From RGIG3009 sp964470515 (lineage in GTDB: Bacteria > Bacillota > Clostridia > Oscillospirales > Acutalibacteraceae), in NCBI GenBank assembly GCA_964470515.1, contig CAYYDD010000001.1:12874-76873 (forward strand): 64,000 bases of DNA, given 5' to 3'. The notes under the pieces are model-generated. The model was not told the origin of the DNA. It did no database searches and saw only the letters and a program-made list of their open reading frames with translations. The position numbers and the translations under genes are program-made. Below are positions 23,256-32,636 of this stretch, one piece after another; within the stretch, counting starts at the first letter, position 1, and every line of letters begins with the position of its first letter.

Positions 23256-25667
23256 GTGGCTCGAAGAAAACGGAAGTCGACAACCAAGGCGCATACCGCA
23301 AAGCGGAGCGGTATACGGAGTAAGACGAGTGCCGCGTCAGAGAACGCGCGCCGTCAAGCCAAGGCCGTTGTGCTGTTTGCGGGTGCGGTGCTGCTGATGT
23401 GCCTTGCCATCATCCCGGGCGGCAGTCTGTGGGGATGGTTACATAATCTGGTGTTGGGTCTGCTCGGTCTGGCAGCCTACGTGATGCCGATCTTGATGGG
23501 GTATCTGGCGGTTGTTTCGGCGATGGACGATCCCGTTGATCTGCGTGTCAGACCGTGGCAGGTCGTGACGTTTCTGCTGATGCTCAGTGCGGTCATCCAG
23601 ATCTTCCGTCTGGATGTTACGGGGCTCTCGTTCTCGCAGGCTGTGCAGGAGTCTTACCGCGATGGTGCAGCCAATGCCGGTACGGGCGTGATGGGCACGT
23701 TGATCGGGTATTGGCTGGAATATCTGTTTACGGATGTCGGTTCCAAGATCATCGTGATCCTGCTGATGTTCGTGTTCGTGATGCTCATTACCGGTACGTC
23801 TATTATCACCTTCCTTAAGGCATTGTGGAAGCCGGTACATAAGACGAAGGAAACGCTGGAGACCGCGATGGAAAATGGTATCCAGCAGCACCGTGAAAAG
23901 AAGCGCGCTTACGATATGGAGCAGGATGAGATACCGCCGGAGTCAACGGCGGAGGAAGAGACTGAGGCAGAGCTTTCTGCTGATTCCGCCGCCGAACGCC
24001 TGGCGGCTTTGGAGAGAGCGGCGGCTGAGGTCGCCGAGGAGACGGATATTCCGCTGACGGCGGAGGAACTGATGCAGCGGCAGGCTGAGATCGTTGTCCC
24101 GCCGGAGACGGAAACGGACGACGAGCTGCCGACAGAGGTAGCTACGCCCGCCGAGGAGGAAGAGCCGGATAAGAAGCCGGAGGCGTATTGTTTCCCGCCG
24201 CTGTCCTTGCTGAATGAATCGAAATCGCAGGATGACGCGGCTGCCGCGCGTGAGCAGAGCTCCACGGCAGAGCTGCTGATACAGACGTTAAAGGAATTTG
24301 GTGTCAGTGCCAAGGTGCTGGATATTTCCCGCGGTCCCACGGTCACACGGTATGAGCTGCAGCCGAGTGCGGGTGTGAAGATCAGCCGCATCACCGGTCT
24401 GGCGGACGACATCGCGTTGCGCCTGGCAACGACGGGCGTGCGTATCGAAGCTCCCATTCCCAACAAGGCGGCGGTGGGCATTGAGGTACCTAACCGTGTG
24501 GCCGGCTCCGTGTGTCTGCGCGAGCTGATCGGCTCGAAGGAATTTGCCGAGGCGGGCAGCCGCATGACGGTGGCACTGGGTAAGGATATCGCGGGAAAGA
24601 TCGTGCTGACCGATCTGGCGAAGATGCCGCACCTGCTCATCGCCGGTACTACCGGTTCGGGTAAATCGGTGTGTACCAACTCGATGATCCAGAGCATTCT
24701 GTTCCACGCGCGACCGGACGAGGTGCGCTTGCTGCTCATTGACCCGAAGCAGGTGGAATTCGGTATCTACAACGGTATCCCGCATCTGCTGGTTCCCGTT
24801 GTGACCGATCCGCATAAGGCTGCGGGTGCACTGGGCTGGGCGGTTACGGAGATGCTGCGCCGCTACAAGATGTTCTCGGAGAACAATGTGCGGGATATTT
24901 TCTCGTATAATGAGTTGGTCGAGGACGATGAGACCCGCGAGCATTTACCGCAGATCCTGATCGTGATCGACGAGCTGGCCGACCTGATGATGGTGGCTGC
25001 CAATCAGGTGGAAAGCAATATCTGCCGCTTGGCACAGATGGCGCGTGCCGCCGGTATGCATCTGGTTATTGCTACGCAGCGTCCGTCAGTGGACGTTATC
25101 ACCGGTCTTATCAAGGCAAATATCCCGTCGCGCTTGGCGCTGACGGTGGCTTCCGCAGTGGACTCCCGTACCATTATCGATACGGGAGGTGCGGAAAAGC
25201 TGCTGGGCAAGGGTGATATGCTGTTTATGCCGGTCGGCTTTGCCAAGCCGATGCGTGTGCAGGGCTGTTTTGTGGGCAACCGCGAGGTGGAGTCGGTGGT
25301 CGATTTCTTGAAATCCACGGCCGATAATCAGGAATATGACGAAGCAATCCAACAGGAGATCAACCGTCAGGCGCAGGAGAGCGAGAGATCCGGCAGTAAG
25401 CAGGGGACGGATGATGACGATGTCGGCGGCGGTGATCCGCTGCTGCAGCAGGCGGTCGAGGTCATTCTCGAGACCGGCAATGCATCCACCTCTTTCCTGC
25501 AACGCCGATTGAGCGTAGGATACGCCCGCGCCGGTCGTCTGGTGGATGGGCTGGAGCGTATGGGTATCATCGGACCGCCGAACGGCAGTAAGCCCCGTCA
25601 GGTGCTTATCACGCGGCAGCAATGGCTGGAAATGAATATGACACGGTCGGATAATGATCTGGAGTAA
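23256..25667 (+). CDS. spoIIIE: DNA translocase FtsK/SpoIIIE
   Basis: This septal DNA pump moves the chromosome into the forespore or clears it from the division site. The N-terminus (about 1-185) has four membrane helices. An acidic linker (about 215-310, rich in Glu) follows, then the RecA-like motor with GTTGSGKSV near residue 467 and Walker B ILIVIDELADLMM near 570. The C-terminal gamma winged helix (about 730-800, GNASTSFLQRRLSVGYARAGRL) recognises polar skew sequences. The GTG start follows GAGGAGGG. In a spore former with TepA synteny the SpoIIIE name is apt, though division and sporulation roles cannot be separated by sequence. Confidence 0.94.
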   Translation: MARRKRKSTTKAHTAKRSGIRSKTSAASENARRQAKAVVLFAGAVLLMCLAIIPGGSLWGWLHNLVLGLLGLAAYVMPILMGYLAVVSAMDDPVDLRVRPWQVVTFLLMLSAVIQIFRLDVTGLSFSQAVQESYRDGAANAGTGVMGTLIGYWLEYLFTDVGSKIIVILLMFVFVMLITGTSIITFLKALWKPVHKTKETLETAMENGIQQHREKKRAYDMEQDEIPPESTAEEETEAELSADSAAERLAALERAAAEVAEETDIPLTAEELMQRQAEIVVPPETETDDELPTEVATPAEEEEPDKKPEAYCFPPLSLLNESKSQDDAAAAREQSSTAELLIQTLKEFGVSAKVLDISRGPTVTRYELQPSAGVKISRITGLADDIALRLATTGVRIEAPIPNKAAVGIEVPNRVAGSVCLRELIGSKEFAEAGSRMTVALGKDIAGKIVLTDLAKMPHLLIAGTTGSGKSVCTNSMIQSILFHARPDEVRLLLIDPKQVEFGIYNGIPHLLVPVVTDPHKAAGALGWAVTEMLRRYKMFSENNVRDIFSYNELVEDDETREHLPQILIVIDELADLMMVAANQVESNICRLAQMARAAGMHLVIATQRPSVDVITGLIKANIPSRLALTVASAVDSRTIIDTGGAEKLLGKGDMLFMPVGFAKPMRVQGCFVGNREVESVVDFLKSTADNQEYDEAIQQEINRQAQESERSGSKQGTDDDDVGGGDPLLQQAVEVILETGNASTSFLQRRLSVGYARAGRLVDGLERMGIIGPPNGSKPRQVLITRQQWLEMNMTRSDNDLE

Positions 25668-26592
25668 GCTGAAACGGTGCTATCGTATCGCTGTGGTCGT
25701 TGTCTCGGTACTGCTGTTTTTGTCGGCGGTCATCACGGCGGCGGACGGACGTGTGGTATTTCTACCGTCGTGGGACGAGCTGTTTGCGCTGTCCGGCTTT
25801 CGGGAGACGGCTGTTTCGACTGACGAGCTGCGTGTCACGGTGCTGGACGTCGGCAATGCGGATTGCATTCTTGTCCAAAGCGGTGAGTATGCCGCACTGA
25901 TCGACGCGGGTGAAAGTAGCAGCGGGCAGGATATCGTAACCGCGCTGTGCAACCGTGGCGTGGAGCGGCTGGATCACGTGATTGCGACACACGCCGATGC
26001 CGATCATATCGGCGCGATGGATGATGTGATCCGTAAATGGGAGATTGGCACCTTCGTCACACCGTTTCTCACGCCGGACTACAAGCCCAACACGCGTACT
26101 TACGCGGATATGGAGGCGGCCTTGGCCGACAAAGGCCTGCAGGCTGCCAATGCGGATTACGGTACGGCGTGTATGATCGGGGACGCTAAGCTAACGATCC
26201 TGAGCGGGCGGCACGAGCTGGAGTACATTGACGATAACGACCGATCGGTCGTTTGCAGCATCACCTTTGGCGAACACACGATACTGCTGATGGGCGATGC
26301 CGGTGCGGGTGTGGAAAAGGCGTTGTTGAGCGATGGCCTTGTGCCGCAGGCAGATGTTATCAAGGTTGGTCATCACGGCAGCAATACGTCCTCCGATCCG
26401 CGGTTTATCGCGGCAGTGGACCCGGACTATGCGATCATCACCTGCGGTTTTGCGAATACGCACGGGCAACCCCACGAGGAGACGCTCCAAACCTTGCAGG
26501 AGGTCGGTGCGACGGTGTATCGCAGTGATCTGCATGGTACGATTGTTATCACCAGCGACGGCACGACGCTGTCGGTGACGAGTGAACGTTAA
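25654..26592 (+). CDS. ComEC/Rec2-like metallo-beta-lactamase-fold hydrolase
   Basis: The 312-residue protein has an N-terminal signal-anchor helix (about 10-28) and then an MBL domain outside the membrane: VLDVGNADCILVQ, the metal-binding ATHADADHIGAMDD, and later VGHHGSNTSSDPRF. It resembles the MBL domain of ComEC but lacks the ComEC membrane-channel domain. Stand-alone versions are common in Clostridia and are suspected nucleases or phosphodiesterases. It overlaps the end of spoIIIE by 14 bases, so the two are probably cotranscribed. The substrate is unknown. Confidence 0.85.
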   Translation: MIWSKLKRCYRIAVVVVSVLLFLSAVITAADGRVVFLPSWDELFALSGFRETAVSTDELRVTVLDVGNADCILVQSGEYAALIDAGESSSGQDIVTALCNRGVERLDHVIATHADADHIGAMDDVIRKWEIGTFVTPFLTPDYKPNTRTYADMEAALADKGLQAANADYGTACMIGDAKLTILSGRHELEYIDDNDRSVVCSITFGEHTILLMGDAGAGVEKALLSDGLVPQADVIKVGHHGSNTSSDPRFIAAVDPDYAIITCGFANTHGQPHEETLQTLQEVGATVYRSDLHGTIVITSDGTTLSVTSER

Positions 26593-26638
26593 TGATCTGC
26601 GGGATCGCCCGCAGTCGATGATAGAAAGGATGGTCTAT

Positions 26639-26821
26639 ATGAAAAAGGTACTATCTATTTTAGCGACTTTGGCGGCGGTTGCCGGCTCGGCGTATCTGCT
26701 GTACCGCAAATACGCTAAGCCCTCGATGGTCGTTTCCGGTGAATTTGAGGACGATGAACCCATTGTGATGGATGAAGAGGGTACTGAGGCTGAGGAGTCG
26801 CAAGAGGCTGCAGCGGAATGA
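26639..26821 (+). CDS. Small single-pass membrane protein, 60 aa
   Basis: MKKVLSILATLAAVAGSAYL forms an N-terminal membrane helix, followed by a basic patch (YRKYAKP) and a strongly acidic tail (EFEDDEPIVMDEEGTEAEE). Start 26639 is chosen because AAAGGA stands eight bases upstream; an earlier in-frame ATG at 26582 overlaps the preceding gene and has no such site. The stop overlaps the tcdA start (ATGA), so translation is coupled. Such short anchors with acidic tails are common in Clostridia; no function is recognised. Confidence 0.7.
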   Translation: MKKVLSILATLAAVAGSAYLLYRKYAKPSMVVSGEFEDDEPIVMDEEGTEAEESQEAAAE

Positions 26822-27531
26822 TCGACGAAGCCCTTTCGCGTACGGCGCTGCTGCTCGGTGATGAGGCCGTGCAGCGGCTTGGCCGTGCGCGTGTTGCGGT
26901 GTTCGGCATCGGCGGTGTCGGAGGATACGTGGCAGAGGCCTTAGCCCGCAGTGGCATCGGTACGCTGGATCTGTTCGATAATGACCGTGTATCGTTGTCC
27001 AATATCAACCGCCAGATTGTCGCGCTTCACAGCACGGTAGGGCGGTATAAGACCGAGGTGATGGCGGAGCGCATTCGCGATATTCGCCCGGATACTTGCG
27101 TCAAGGAGCACCGTTGCTTTTTTTTGCCGGAGAATGCCGATGAGTACGATTTTACCGTATACGACTACATCGTGGACGCGGTGGATACCGTCAGTGCCAA
27201 GCTTGCCATTGCGGAGAAGTCGCTGGCGGCGGGCGTGCCGGTCATCAGTTGTATGGGGACGGGGAACAAGCTGGATCCGTCCAAGCTGGTGCTGACCGAT
27301 ATTGCCAAGACCTCAGTGTGTCCGCTGGCGCGTGTGATGCGCCGCGAGCTACGTGCGCGTGGCATTGAGCATCTGCGGGTGTTGTATTCTACCGAGCCGG
27401 TGCAGCCGCATCGCGGGTGCTGTATGGAGAACAGTGACCGCCCGGCGCCGGCCAGCACGGCGTTTGTGCCGTCGGTGGCCGGGCTGATGATCGCGGGCGA
27501 GGTCGTGCGGACGTTATCACAAGTGGAATAA
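26818..27531 (+). CDS. tcdA: tRNA threonylcarbamoyladenosine dehydratase
   Basis: This E1-like ThiF/MoeB-family protein contains the ATP-binding GIGGVGGYVAEALARSGIG near residue 30 and the CMGTGNKLDPSKL segment typical of TcdA/CsdL, which cyclises t6A to ct6A at position 37 of ANN-decoding tRNAs. The CxxC zinc pairs of MoeB are absent, which supports TcdA over MoeB. The length of 237 residues is normal. It overlaps the small membrane protein gene by four bases and ends at a bidirectional terminator. Confidence 0.9.
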   Translation: MIDEALSRTALLLGDEAVQRLGRARVAVFGIGGVGGYVAEALARSGIGTLDLFDNDRVSLSNINRQIVALHSTVGRYKTEVMAERIRDIRPDTCVKEHRCFFLPENADEYDFTVYDYIVDAVDTVSAKLAIAEKSLAAGVPVISCMGTGNKLDPSKLVLTDIAKTSVCPLARVMRRELRARGIEHLRVLYSTEPVQPHRGCCMENSDRPAPASTAFVPSVAGLMIAGEVVRTLSQVE

Positions 27532-27534
27532 AAG

Positions 27535-27567
27535 AAAAAGACCGAGGCTGGTATCCTCGGTCTTTTT
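27535..27567. terminator. Bidirectional terminator, tcdA / cysteine-rich gene
   Basis: A 13-bp perfect stem AAAAAGACCGAGG / CCTCGGTCTTTTT has T-rich flanks on both strands and lies between converging genes. Confidence 0.9.
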
Positions 27568-27574
27568 TTGAGAT

Positions 27575-28369
27575 TCAGCAGCCGCAGCGGTCTTCGCCCT
27601 TGGGTGGGAAAAATTCGTCCACGGGGAAGCACATCTTTTTGAAGACATCGCACGGATTTTCTGTGTTGGGGCAGCATTCCTTGGACGGCATACAGAAGTC
27701 ATAGATGGGCATCAGCATCTGTACGTTACGGATGAGCTGCACGATGGTGAAGATACCCAGCGATACCAGCACCAGCTTGTCACAGCCGCTGTCCACAAAG
27801 TTGCCGCCGTATTGCTCGCACACGCAGGCGGGGATGCAGGAGGCGGCACAATCACACTTGCAGCCGCAATCGCATTTTTCCACCAGGCGCGCCGACAGCA
27901 CGACCGGCTCGGCGACCTGCACGTTGCATCGAGGCATATTGCGGGTGGGCATTTCCTGACGATCGCGCTGGTCGGGGCTGAACTCGCTGGTAAATACCTT
28001 CACGTTGCCCTCGCTACCGAACAAAATGACCTTCTTCTGGAAGATCGCGACACCGCGTACATTGCAACAACCGGTGCCGTGCCCCGAATAGACCTCCAGT
28101 GTGATGCCGAAGAAGAACGTAATGTCGCAGGAATAATAGCCCCGATTAAAGGGAAGTGCCTCGACGTCGATGTAGGTGCTAATGACTTCCGCTTTTTTGG
28201 CACGGATGCTGACGGCGTGGTCGATCACCATCTGGTCGCGTTCGGTGAAGAACAGCCGCAGATCCTCCAGGCAGTCTTTGTCGGAACAGCTGTCGTATAC
28301 GCGGCCGGCATCCACGCATACGGCTTCCTTACAACCGCCAGCTGACAGATACTTGTTGTTATCAGCCAT
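27575..28369 (-). CDS. Cysteine-rich protein of unknown function, candidate spore-coat component
   Basis: The 264-residue protein has about 28 cysteines. These include dense clusters near the middle (CDCGCKCDCAASCIPACVC) and at the end (CMPSKECCPNTENPC, then RCGC at the C-terminus). There is no signal peptide or clear membrane span. The N-terminal half (about 30-150) looks beta-rich. I recognise no named family beyond similarity to uncharacterised clostridial proteins. AGGAGG precedes the ATG. Upstream, AC-N16-CATATGATA matches the mother-cell sigma-K consensus. High cysteine content plus a late mother-cell promoter suggests a disulphide-cross-linked coat or exosporium protein. A metal-binding role is the main alternative. 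Confidence 0.75.
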   Translation of the reverse strand: MADNNKYLSAGGCKEAVCVDAGRVYDSCSDKDCLEDLRLFFTERDQMVIDHAVSIRAKKAEVISTYIDVEALPFNRGYYSCDITFFFGITLEVYSGHGTGCCNVRGVAIFQKKVILFGSEGNVKVFTSEFSPDQRDRQEMPTRNMPRCNVQVAEPVVLSARLVEKCDCGCKCDCAASCIPACVCEQYGGNFVDSGCDKLVLVSLGIFTIVQLIRNVQMLMPIYDFCMPSKECCPNTENPCDVFKKMCFPVDEFFPPKGEDRCGC

Positions 28370-28429
28370 AAAGAATCCTCCTATGTCACGTGATAGAGGA
28401 TGCCATCGTTAGATGGGGTCCCTCACTGC

Positions 28430-28456
28430 TATCATATGACGTAGGAGAATTTTGGT
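28430..28456 (-). promoter_or_regulatory. Sigma-K-like promoter of the cysteine-rich gene
   Basis: On the minus strand AC (28456-28455), 16 bases, then CATATGATA (28438-28430) fits the Bacillus sigma-K pattern AC-N16/17-CATAnnnTA exactly. It lies directly after the pcrA stop codon and about 60 bases before the start codon. No sigma-A promoter was seen in this gap. Confidence 0.5.
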
Positions 28457-30892
28457 TCACAGTTTCGTGAGCTTGGCGAAGGTCGCCATAATTTTTTTGG
28501 TACCGACCTTGTCGAAGTCGATGGTCAGCAGCAGATCGTTGCCCATCGGCTGTACATTTTTAATACAACCGTTGCCGAACGTTTTATGGCTCACCATATC
28601 GCCCGATTGCCAGTTCCCGGCTGAGGACGCGGGCTTGGCAGCCGAGGTCGAGATGCCGCCGCCCAGCTTTTCGCCGCCCGTTCTGGGGCGATAAGAGGGC
28701 GTGACGGGAGTATCGTCATAGCTTTGCTGATAGTCGCTGTCACGGCGGAAGCCGTACGACGAAGCTCCATACGAGCTGTACGAGGTGCGTGCCTGCTCGT
28801 GCGTCTCCAGCAGTGCGGGGGGGAGCTCCTGCAAAAAGCGGGAGGGACGGTTGCGGGTGGTGGAGCCGTACAGCATACGGCTGCGCGCGCAAGAGATGTA
28901 GAGTTCCTGCTTGGCGCGGGTGATCGCCACATAGCACAAACGGCGATCCTCCTCCAGCTCCTCAGGGTTGAACATCGTTTGCATACTGGGGAAGATGTTA
29001 TCCTCAAAGCCCGGCAGGAACACCACCGGGAACTCCAGACCCTTGGCGGCGTGCATCGTCATCAGCACCAGCGCGTCGGCATCGGCGTCGTAGTTATCGA
29101 CGTCCGTCATCAACGCGTTTTCCTCCAAAAATCCCGACAGCTGCGGGAGATCTTCCTCGCAGCTTTCCTCGTAGGTGCGGATGGAGGAGGCTAATTCGTT
29201 TAAGTTATTGACGCGCTCCACCTCGGTGGGGCCGGCCATCTGCCACATCGCTAAGTAACCGGTTTTCTCCAGCATCGACATATACAGCATATGTAGGGAG
29301 ATATCCTCATTGTTCAGCTGTGAGCGAAGCTCCTCCATCATTCGGATGAATTCCAGAATACGCGCGGATGCACGGCTGAGCGCGGCGTATTCGTCGGCGT
29401 GAGACAACACCTCATACAGCGACACGCCCTGCTCCTCCGCCAACGCGGCGGCCTTGTCCAACGTGGTATCGCCGATGCCGCGTTTAGGCTCGTTGATGAT
29501 ACGGCGTAGGCTGACGGTATCGTCCGGGTTGTTCAGCACACGCAGATAGGCGGTCGCGTCGCGTACCTCCTTGGTATCATTAAAGCGGTGACCGCCCAGA
29601 ATACGGTAGGGGATACCGCTTTTCACCAGCGAACGCTCGATGGCGTTGGACTGCGCATTGGCGCGGTACAGCACCGCCATATCGCGGTACTTAGCACCCT
29701 CAGCCACCTTATCCAGCACTGTACGGGCGATAAAACGGCCTTCCTCATCCTCGTTTTCCAGCGTATGGAACTGAATCGGCTCGCCCTTGCCGTTTTGCGT
29801 CCATAGCGTTTTGGATTTACGGTTAAGGTTTTTCGCGATCACGGCGTTGGCGGCATCCAGAATGTTCTGGGTGGAGCGGTAGTTCTGCTCCAGACGGACG
29901 ACAGTGCAGGGAGAAAACTGCTTTTCAAAATTCAGAATATTTTCAATCGTCGCACCGCGGAATTTATAGATGCTCTGGTCATCGTCACCCACCACGCAAA
30001 GGTTACGGCTCTTTTCGGCCAGGAGGCTGACGAAGCGGTATTGCGCGTGGTTGGTATCCTGATACTCGTCAATCATCAGGTAGCGGAAACGGGTTTGGTA
30101 TTTCTGCAATACGGCAGGTTCGGTCTCAAACAGCTCTACCGTGCGGGTCAGCAGATCGTCAAAATCCATCGCGTCGGCTTCCAGCAGACGCTTTTGGTAG
30201 AGTTTATAGCACTCGGCGATCTTTTTCAGACGGAAATCGTTGCCTGCCTGCACGGCAAATTCCTCGGGGGAAAGCAGACTGTCCTTTGCGCGGCTGATCT
30301 CGTTCAGGATCGCCTTGCAGCCCAGATGCTTTTCGTCAATGTTCAGTGCTTTCATACATTCCTTCATCAGACGGCGGCTGTCATCGGTATCGTAGATGGT
30401 GAAGTGCGAGGAATAGCCGAGTGCGCCGCCGTCCTGCCTCAGCACGCGCGCGCAGAAGGCATGGAACGTGCCTGCCATGACCTGACGGCCGTCCTCGCCG
30501 AGCATTGCCTCCAGACGATCCTTCAGCTCACCGGCGGCCTTATTGGTAAAGGTGATGGCGAGAATGCGCCACGCGGGGCACGGGTCAACACCGCACAGCG
30601 CGTCGATACGGCCATCGGCCGGGAGCTCGCCGTCGGCACAGCGGCGCAGGGTGTCCAACGCATCGTCCGATATGAACGGCGGGATCACGCTGCTGTGATA
30701 CGCACTGCCGAAACGCACCAGATTGGCAATGCGGTTGACCAACACCGTGGTCTTACCACTGCCGGCACCGGCTAAGATCAGTACCGGGCCTTCGGTGCAA
30801 AATACCGCTTCGCGCTGCGGCGCGTTCATACGGGAAAACACACGCTCCAGCACGCGGCGGCGCAGGGATAGGTACGTTTCGGTATCCATCAT
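28457..30892 (-). CDS. pcrA: UvrD/PcrA-type ATP-dependent DNA helicase
   Basis: This superfamily 1 helicase (811 residues) has GAGSGKTTVLVNRI (motif I), DEYQDTNHAQY (motif II), GDDDQSIYKFRGA (motif III), and motifs IV-VI including LMTMHAAKGLEFPVVFLPG and YVAITRAK. The C-terminal Tudor-like segment (MVSHKTFGNGCI...VGTKKIMATFAKLTKL) is typical of PcrA. Start 30892 is chosen because GGAGG stands seven bases upstream, although the frame stays open further. It acts in repair, replication-conflict resolution and removal of recombinase. It follows oadB after a terminator, so it probably has its own promoter nearby. Confidence 0.93.
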   Translation of the reverse strand: MMDTETYLSLRRRVLERVFSRMNAPQREAVFCTEGPVLILAGAGSGKTTVLVNRIANLVRFGSAYHSSVIPPFISDDALDTLRRCADGELPADGRIDALCGVDPCPAWRILAITFTNKAAGELKDRLEAMLGEDGRQVMAGTFHAFCARVLRQDGGALGYSSHFTIYDTDDSRRLMKECMKALNIDEKHLGCKAILNEISRAKDSLLSPEEFAVQAGNDFRLKKIAECYKLYQKRLLEADAMDFDDLLTRTVELFETEPAVLQKYQTRFRYLMIDEYQDTNHAQYRFVSLLAEKSRNLCVVGDDDQSIYKFRGATIENILNFEKQFSPCTVVRLEQNYRSTQNILDAANAVIAKNLNRKSKTLWTQNGKGEPIQFHTLENEDEEGRFIARTVLDKVAEGAKYRDMAVLYRANAQSNAIERSLVKSGIPYRILGGHRFNDTKEVRDATAYLRVLNNPDDTVSLRRIINEPKRGIGDTTLDKAAALAEEQGVSLYEVLSHADEYAALSRASARILEFIRMMEELRSQLNNEDISLHMLYMSMLEKTGYLAMWQMAGPTEVERVNNLNELASSIRTYEESCEEDLPQLSGFLEENALMTDVDNYDADADALVLMTMHAAKGLEFPVVFLPGFEDNIFPSMQTMFNPEELEEDRRLCYVAITRAKQELYISCARSRMLYGSTTRNRPSRFLQELPPALLETHEQARTSYSSYGASSYGFRRDSDYQQSYDDTPVTPSYRPRTGGEKLGGGISTSAAKPASSAGNWQSGDMVSHKTFGNGCIKNVQPMGNDLLLTIDFDKVGTKKIMATFAKLTKL

Positions 30893-30902
30893 AATACATC
30901 CT

Positions 30903-30937
30903 CCAAAAAATAAGGGCGGGGTTGCTTCCCCGCCCTT
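30903..30937 (-). terminator. Terminator after oadB
   Basis: On the minus strand AAGGGCGGGG / CCCCGCCCTT forms a 10-bp stem with a 6-nt loop, followed by ATTTTTTGG. Confidence 0.88.
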
Positions 30938-30950
30938 GAAAACATTACGA

Positions 30951-32246
30951 TCAGCCGAACAAGGTGAGCAGAACACCGGCTGCGACAGCCGAGCCGATAA
31001 CACCCGCCACGTTCGGACCCATCGCGTGCATCAGCAGGAAGTTGTTTGGGTTTTCTTTCTGGCCTTCCTTTTGTGCCACGCGTGCCGCCATCGGGACAGC
31101 CGACACACCTGCCGAGCCGATGAGCGGATTGACCTTACCGCCGGTAACGGCATACATCACCTTGCCGAGCAGCACGCCTCCGGCGGTGCCCATCGCGAAA
31201 GCAATAAGGCCGAGGCAGATAATGAGCAGCGTTTTGGCTTGCAGGAACGTGTGTGCGTTAGCGGTAGCACCTACGGTGATACCCAGCACGATGGTGATGA
31301 TATTCATCAGCTCGTTCTGAGCCGTCTTGGTCAGGCGCTCCACCGCACCGCTTTCGCGGAACAGGTTACCCAGCATCAGCATACCGATCAGCGGAGCGGC
31401 ACTGGGGAGTAGCAACACGCAGATCGCCGTCACAAAGATAGGGAAGAGAATCTTCTCAGTCTTGGAGACGGTACGCAGCTGCGTCATCACCACGGAACGC
31501 TCTTTCTTGGTGGTCAGCGCACGCATAAGGGGCGGCTGAATGATCGGCACCAGAGCCATATATGAATACGCCGCCACGGCGATGGCTCCCAGCAGATGCG
31601 GTGCCAGCTTCGAGGCCAGATAAATAGCGGTTGGACCGTCGGCACCGCCGATGATGGCGATAGAGGCGGCTTCCTGCTCGGTGAACAGGATGTTCCAGTC
31701 CTCGGCGAAGGGGAGAAGTCCCAGCGCACGGGCACCGAAGAAGGTGACGAAGATACCAAGCTGTGCCGCCGCGCCGAGCAAAAAGCTCTTGGGGTTGGAC
31801 AGCAGCGGGCCGAAGTCCGTCATACAACCGATGCCGAGGAAGATCAGCGGAGGGTAGATACCGAACTTGATGCCCTGATACAGATACCAGAACAGACCAC
31901 CCTGCTCGAAGTGTTGCCAGTACAGCACCCCGTTGACATCCTCGAAGATCGGGTAGTTCTGCACGATGATACCCTGCGCGTATTTCTCCAGCTCCTCCGC
32001 TGTCAGCGGAATGAGCGAGTTCTGCTGTGGATCCATAATACCGGCGAGCGGCAGGTTGACCAGCAACATACCGAACGCGATGGGGAGCAACAACAGCGGT
32101 TCGTACTGCTTTTTGATCGCCAGATACATCAGTACGCAGGCGATACCGATCATAATCAGGTTTTTCCAACCGCCGTTCTCAAAATTCAACAGCTGTTTAA
32201 AACCGGATTCTTCCCAAATTTGGACAATAGCTTCCCACACGCTCAT
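30951..32246 (-). CDS. oadB: Na+-translocating decarboxylase beta subunit
   Basis: The 431-residue membrane protein has about 10-11 helices and the conserved OadB/GcdB/MmdB regions, including GIGCMTDFGPLLSNP, IGGADGPTAIYLASKLAP and a C-terminal GSAGVSAVPMAARVAQ. The subunit decarboxylates carboxybiotin and exports two Na+ ions. It follows oadG by 15 bases. The carboxyltransferase subunit is probably the gene at the window start. The specific acyl substrate of the complex cannot be read from the beta subunit. Confidence 0.93.
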   Translation of the reverse strand: MSVWEAIVQIWEESGFKQLLNFENGGWKNLIMIGIACVLMYLAIKKQYEPLLLLPIAFGMLLVNLPLAGIMDPQQNSLIPLTAEELEKYAQGIIVQNYPIFEDVNGVLYWQHFEQGGLFWYLYQGIKFGIYPPLIFLGIGCMTDFGPLLSNPKSFLLGAAAQLGIFVTFFGARALGLLPFAEDWNILFTEQEAASIAIIGGADGPTAIYLASKLAPHLLGAIAVAAYSYMALVPIIQPPLMRALTTKKERSVVMTQLRTVSKTEKILFPIFVTAICVLLLPSAAPLIGMLMLGNLFRESGAVERLTKTAQNELMNIITIVLGITVGATANAHTFLQAKTLLIICLGLIAFAMGTAGGVLLGKVMYAVTGGKVNPLIGSAGVSAVPMAARVAQKEGQKENPNNFLLMHAMGPNVAGVIGSAVAAGVLLTLFG

Positions 32247-32261
32247 AATTGACTCCTGTTC

Positions 32262-32636
32262 TTAGAACGGTTGCGTGTTTTCGGCGATACCGGCGGCGGC
32301 CCAGATAGGGCGCATACCCTGCGAACGGGTGGCACTGATGCGGCGCACTGCGTAACGGGTCGTACCGTCCGACATAGCGGCCACAGCCGCAGCGATAACG
32401 GCGACGATCTCTTCGGGAACACCGTCCTCCACGACGGGAGTGGCGACAGGAGCCGCAGAAACCGCAGGGGCAGCCACAGGTGCGGGAGTGCGGGAGCCGG
32501 AACCGGCAACCTTGCCGAACAGCCAGAAGATGAAGGTGAGGATCAGCAGAACGCCGAACACCACCACCAGGCCGATCAGCACCGTCATTCCGGCGTTGCC
32601 CAGCAGATTTTCAGTTTGCAGCAACAAAGTCGACAT
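32262..32636 (-). CDS. oadG: Decarboxylase gamma subunit (OadG family)
   Basis: The 124-residue protein has one N-terminal membrane helix (about 15-37, MTVLIGLVVVFGVLLILTF), a Pro/Ala-rich linker (APVAAPAVSAAPVATPV) and a C-terminal VPEEIVAVIAAAVAAM segment common in clostridial OadG proteins. Gamma subunits assemble the alpha and beta subunits. MSTLLLQ is chosen as the start because the frame beyond it runs into the promoter. The linker resembles the flexible Pro/Ala linker that usually precedes a biotinyl domain, but no MKM lysine motif is present. Confidence 0.85.
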   Translation of the reverse strand: MSTLLLQTENLLGNAGMTVLIGLVVVFGVLLILTFIFWLFGKVAGSGSRTPAPVAAPAVSAAPVATPVVEDGVPEEIVAVIAAAVAAMSDGTTRYAVRRISATRSQGMRPIWAAAGIAENTQPF

